DNA of 8,035 nt, taken from NCBI GenBank assembly GCA_964469505.1, contig CAYXZO010000081.1, forward strand, positions 1 through 8,035, given 5' to 3'. The notes beneath the pieces were generated by a model that worked only from the letters and a program-made list of their open reading frames with translations, was not told the DNA's origin and ran no database searches. Position 1 is the first letter of the stretch. Each line of letters begins with the position of its first letter. The position numbers were made by a program, and so were the translations under genes. Positions 5,120 through 8,035 of this stretch are shown piece by piece. The DNA is from CAYXZO01 sp964469505. GTDB lineage: Bacteria; Fidelibacterota; UBA8477; JABMPR01.

Positions 5120-5665
5120 ATGACTCACGAATTGTTAAGCCGTTTGTTTGACCAGACTTTAGCTAATCTGTCATCAGAAGAAAAGCTGTCTTTTCTGGAA
5201 CGGCTATTCCAGCAATTACCGGCTAAAGCCCAGCAGGAATTCTTATTGGAACTTGCTGCACGAATTACCAATCCTCAATTACGTCGATCCGCCGGTCCAG
5301 GGCGGTGGTCCCGACCTCACCATCGGCCTGGACCGCCTCCCTGGGCTTTTTGTCTGCAGCTGATGCACGAATACGAAAGCTCGTCCGATCCCACCGTGCA
5401 TCCCGCTAAACTATTTGCGGCCCTCGCCGATGAAAACCGGTTGAAAATAGTGAAACTACTAGCGACCAGTGCGAAAACTGTCGATGAACTAGTGAAAATG
5501 CTGGACCTTTCCCAATCCACTGTTTCCCATCACTTACGTATTCTTAAGGAAGCGGGGGTCCTGACTATGGAAAAACAAGGCCGCAACTCCGTTTATGCCC
5601 TCAATAGCGAGTTTAATGTGCAAGATGAGGATTATTCCTCTGAGGTAAATTCGGCTGAAATCTAA
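5120..5665 (+). CDS. ArsR-family winged-helix regulator with unusual N-terminal extension
   Basis: A 181-aa regulator, much longer than the usual 95-120 aa. The ArsR winged helix spans about 94-163: HPAKLFAALADENRLKIVKLL, recognition helix SQSTVSHHLRILKEAG, and wing VLTMEKQGRNSVYAL. The ArsR metal site ELCVCDL is replaced by DELVKMLDL with no Cys, and no SmtB-type His pair is seen after the wing, so a classical As/Zn site is absent. Residues 1-55 form a Leu-rich helical domain with LSSEEKLSFLERLF, like the preceding small protein; 58-76 is a Gly/Pro/Arg linker with H67-H68, followed by C78 and H83, possible alternative ligands. It probably represses its own operon through the TCGAT repeats. 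The start at 5120 has a modest AGGT site. Ligand unknown. Confidence 0.85.
   Translation: MTHELLSRLFDQTLANLSSEEKLSFLERLFQQLPAKAQQEFLLELAARITNPQLRRSAGPGRWSRPHHRPGPPPWAFCLQLMHEYESSSDPTVHPAKLFAALADENRLKIVKLLATSAKTVDELVKMLDLSQSTVSHHLRILKEAGVLTMEKQGRNSVYALNSEFNVQDEDYSSEVNSAEI
5293..5335 (+). repeat. GC-rich inverted repeat in the linker of the ArsR gene
   Basis: CGGTCCAGG (5293-5301) pairs perfectly with CCTGGACCG (5327-5335) around a 25-nt loop that holds a smaller GGTG/CACC stem. A rival partner for CCAGGG (5297-5302), CCCTGG, lies at about 5339-5344, just before GGCTTTTT. The segment encodes the Pro/Arg/His linker. Confidence 0.5.
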
Positions 5666-5751
5666 TGCTTCATCCAAGGGGAATCGATTGTTACTGTTCA
5701 GCGGTATTTAAACTGTGAATAGGTCGGGAGATGGTAGTGGGGTGGCGATAT

Positions 5752-6663
5752 TCACCGAACGACCAATACTGGACCCTGGCTGCGTTTAACCACCTCCAGG
5801 GGCCGACTGCTTTTAAAAATCTTCATCAGTGGATTCTGGGTAGAAGCTCCCATTACCAGGATATGATCCTGTCCAGCCATGCGTAAGAAAACCTCCACTG
5901 GTTCACCGGTCTCAAAAAATTGCCTATGTGGAATCCCTTTGCGTTCCAGCAGTCGGTGGGCGTTAGCCGCTGCCCGCCGGTATCCTTGACGAAATTCACC
6001 AGTCTTGGAAACCGTAAGTAAGTCCACTTCATAGCCCTGGTGAGCTGCGATCAGTGCCCCAAACTGAACGGCTTTCGGAGTGTGTGGAGAATCGTCAACG
6101 CACAAAAGTAATCGATAACGTTTGCGGGGATCAAAATTCTGGATGACAAACACTGAGGTAGGAAGGAAATAAACCAATTCCGGTGCCAGCTGGCGTTTTT
6201 GGCTACCACCGATTATCGTCAAGGTATATTCGCCATGACGGCACTCCCGTTGTAGCTCATGCAGGATATCCCCTTCCCGCAGTAGCAGAGTTACTTTACG
6301 CCCTTTGCGGCAAGGAACCACAACTTTGAAATGTCCCTGCTCATAGGCCAGATCTTCAGCCGAAAAAACCTCCACATCCTGGGGTACCTCTAGACAACCG
6401 TGGCGCAGCAGTTCCTGGTAAGCCCATTGCAGCACTTCCACCCCTGGGTGATAGATCTCCCATTTGGCCAAAGCAGCGCGCGTAATCAGCATTTCTGCTT
6501 CTGAAATACCCCGCACCTTTTCCCCAACATAAATCACGCTCAATTCGGCTTCGAACGCTTGAGCAACCTGGGTCCCCAACTCCAACGTACCCTGGGAATA
6601 CTCCTTACTTCCCACAGCCAGCAGGAAGCGGGGTTTAGCTCCTATTTTGTATCCCCTAATCAT
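5752..6663 (-). CDS. Tandem-domain universal stress protein (UspA family)
   Basis: A 303-aa cytoplasmic protein with two Usp domains. Domain 1 starts with PRFLLAVGSKEYSQGTLELG (11-30) and ends with LTIIGGSQKRQLAPELVYFL and a VFVIQ strand near 171-175. Domain 2 starts with YRLLLCVDDSPHTPKAVQFG (183-202) and ends with ILVMGASTQNPLMKIFKSSR and VLVVR (268-303). The ATP-binding signature G-x2-G-x9-G-S/T is only partly kept in either domain (GASTQNP...KSSRPLE in the second), so nucleotide binding is uncertain. Usp proteins help cells endure starvation and stress. It starts 7 nt after the carrier gene stop, with no obvious Shine-Dalgarno, so translation may depend on the upstream gene. Such pairs suggest that Usp modulates the transporter; that is inference. 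Confidence 0.85.
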   Translation of the reverse strand: MIRGYKIGAKPRFLLAVGSKEYSQGTLELGTQVAQAFEAELSVIYVGEKVRGISEAEMLITRAALAKWEIYHPGVEVLQWAYQELLRHGCLEVPQDVEVFSAEDLAYEQGHFKVVVPCRKGRKVTLLLREGDILHELQRECRHGEYTLTIIGGSQKRQLAPELVYFLPTSVFVIQNFDPRKRYRLLLCVDDSPHTPKAVQFGALIAAHQGYEVDLLTVSKTGEFRQGYRRAAANAHRLLERKGIPHRQFFETGEPVEVFLRMAGQDHILVMGASTQNPLMKIFKSSRPLEVVKRSQGPVLVVR

Positions 6664-6670
6664 AATGAAA

Positions 6671-8035
6671 TTACAATAAAGGCCACCACAAGGCTTCCAG
6701 CAAGAGCAAAATTAATATTGCCATCAGGATCATTTTTAAACCAGCACGCAAGAAATCACGGGCCTTAACCATTCCGCTGGCATATATGATATTTGACGCC
6801 GGGGCAGCCACGGCAGTCAAGAACCCAAAGCCGGAGCTGATCACACTTATGAATCCTATTCGGATAAGATCCGGTCCCAAATTCAGGACAATGGGACCAA
6901 CCACCGCCACGGTGGCAGAGCCGCTCAGGGCGTTGGCCATTCCGGCACTCAATAGAATAGCCAGAAAATGCTGACGGATGCCGGCTTGAGGAATAAGGGC
7001 TTCCAGTTTCAGCTCTGCTTGTTCCGCCAACCAGGCCGCGGCACCGGTTTCCTTCATTTGTACCCCAATGGAAATGGCCGCACCAAAAAGCAAAATCACT
7101 CCCCAATTGGTCTTGCGATTCAAATCATCCCACTCCACCAGCCCCAAAACCAGGTATAAAAACACTCCCATGAGAGCCACCACCCCGATGCCGAAACGCC
7201 CGCTCAGAAAAATCCACCCTAAAAACACCAATCCGAATACTCCGATGGCTAACCAATTCTGCCTGGTCATTTTACCCTCTTTTGAGACCTCCACCAACAA
7301 GCGGCGCACTGCTGAGTCCAGGCGTTTACGTTCTGGCTTAAATGTGCTTAGGAGAATCAAAACCGTTAAAGGGATAGCCACCAAGACCATGGGATAAACT
7401 CGCACCATCCAGCTGACGTACGTAACCTCGGTTACCCCGAACTGGTGCCAGTAGTCCAGCATAATGGCGTTCCGTCCCCCTCCCGAAGGCGTGCCGATGG
7501 AACCAATCTCAGCTCCAAAAGCTATGGCAAACAGGAGTGAGCGTGTTACCCCTGGTATTCGGGTTGGATCAGCATCCACTCGCCGAATAAGGCTGAGCGC
7601 CACCGGCAACAACAATGCTACTACCGTGCCCTGTCCAGCAAAGGAAGATAAAATGGCTGAAATAGCAGTGAAACCCGCCACGATTTTCCAGGTTTGATTG
7701 CCCGTTATCTTGATAATACCAATTGCCAGACGCTTATCCAGCCCCTGTCCCACAATAGCGACTGCCAGCATCAATGACCCCATAATGAAGAACACCGCAT
7801 CCCGGGTAAAACTGGCTGCCACTTCGTTAGGACCGGCCACCCCTGTCAACACCTGTCCGATTACTATGTATAATGCCACCCCCGGCAAAGGAATGGGTTC
7901 GGTAAGTAGCAGGATCAAAGCGGTGATTACGATTACCAATGCGTGATAACCCGCGGTACTAAGTCCAGCTGGGGTGGGCAAAGAATCAAGCAACACACCC
8001 AATGCAATTGCAATCAGTAACCACTTACGCAGACG
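6671..8035 (-). CDS. SLC13/DASS family sodium-coupled anion/dicarboxylate carrier, partial (5' end beyond window)
   Basis: A polytopic inner-membrane carrier, 454 residues visible. The frame stays open to the window edge: the codons before the TTG at 8002 read RLRKWLLIAIA, which completes the first membrane helix, so that TTG is an internal Leu and the real start is outside. Family features: TEPIPLPGVALYI near the N-terminus, FTRDAVFFIMGSLMLAVAI, a first re-entrant hairpin SSFAGQGTVVALLLPVAL, GTPSGGGRNAIML, LFGAAISIG, a second hairpin LSGSATVAVVGPIVL, and AAPASNIIYASGM. In DASS carriers the two hairpins bind sodium with SNT motifs; here both SNT motifs are altered. Likely substrates are C4-dicarboxylates, sulfate or another anion. 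The next gene is a Usp 7 nt downstream. Family sure; substrate not. Confidence 0.9.
   Translation of the reverse strand, partial: RLRKWLLIAIALGVLLDSLPTPAGLSTAGYHALVIVITALILLLTEPIPLPGVALYIVIGQVLTGVAGPNEVAASFTRDAVFFIMGSLMLAVAIVGQGLDKRLAIGIIKITGNQTWKIVAGFTAISAILSSFAGQGTVVALLLPVALSLIRRVDADPTRIPGVTRSLLFAIAFGAEIGSIGTPSGGGRNAIMLDYWHQFGVTEVTYVSWMVRVYPMVLVAIPLTVLILLSTFKPERKRLDSAVRRLLVEVSKEGKMTRQNWLAIGVFGLVFLGWIFLSGRFGIGVVALMGVFLYLVLGLVEWDDLNRKTNWGVILLFGAAISIGVQMKETGAAAWLAEQAELKLEALIPQAGIRQHFLAILLSAGMANALSGSATVAVVGPIVLNLGPDLIRIGFISVISSGFGFLTAVAAPASNIIYASGMVKARDFLRAGLKMILMAILILLLLEALWWPLL

Noticed and set aside
5363..5665. Internal ATG (M82) as the true start of the ArsR gene
   Set aside because: No ribosome site precedes it, and the upstream frame is open and shares a motif with the neighbouring protein.
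5715..5755. GTGAATA/TATTCAC inverted repeat between arsR and usp as a bidirectional terminator
   Set aside because: The 27-nt loop is long, the stem is AT-rich and no T-run follows on either side; it may be chance.
6671..8002. TTG at 8002 as the start of the carrier
   Set aside because: The frame continues upstream with RLRKWLLIAIA, which completes a membrane helix, to the window edge.

Overview
The window looks like chromosomal DNA of a bacterium with a strict-anaerobe or microaerophile lifestyle. A member of the Desulfobacterota (old Deltaproteobacteria) is my best guess, but no rRNA or marker gene is present to settle it. The reasons are a short rubrerythrin in an operon with a heterodisulfide-reductase-like Fe-S protein and a DUF3501 protein, a cytochrome P460-type gene, an Hsp20 gene and an SLC13/DASS carrier. 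A 100-base run of N (2867-2966) is a scaffold gap, so the relation between its left and right sides is not proven by this sequence.

Left block (minus strand, 2850 down to 1): rubrerythrin, a two-[4Fe-4S]/CCG-domain protein, a DUF3501 protein and the first 136 codons of a cytochrome P460-like exported protein, whose 3' end lies outside the window. Genes two and three overlap by ATGA, and three and four are 12 nt apart. Between rubrerythrin and the Fe-S gene lies a perfect 9-bp hairpin without a U-tract. The block reads as an oxidative/nitrosative stress reduction operon. This rubrerythrin has all its di-iron ligands but no rubredoxin domain, so the Fe-S protein is a plausible electron partner.

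Middle block (plus strand, 3012 to 5665): a GufA-type ZIP metal transporter; then hsp20 translationally coupled to a 63-aa His-tailed small protein and closed by a clear intrinsic terminator; then a 70-aa His/Cys-rich protein and an unusual ArsR-family regulator. The promoter of the last pair carries TCGAT repeats filling the spacer between -35 and -10, which suggests self-repression by the ArsR protein. The His/Cys-rich protein and the regulator share an N-terminal LSSEE helix motif followed by a His-containing linker. The regulator lacks the usual ArsR cysteine site. This pair is the most original part of the window.

Right block (minus strand, 8035 down to 5752): an SLC13/DASS sodium-coupled anion or dicarboxylate carrier, whose 5' end runs off the window, followed 7 nt later by a tandem-domain universal stress protein, probably co-transcribed. 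It converges on the ArsR gene with no clear terminator between them.
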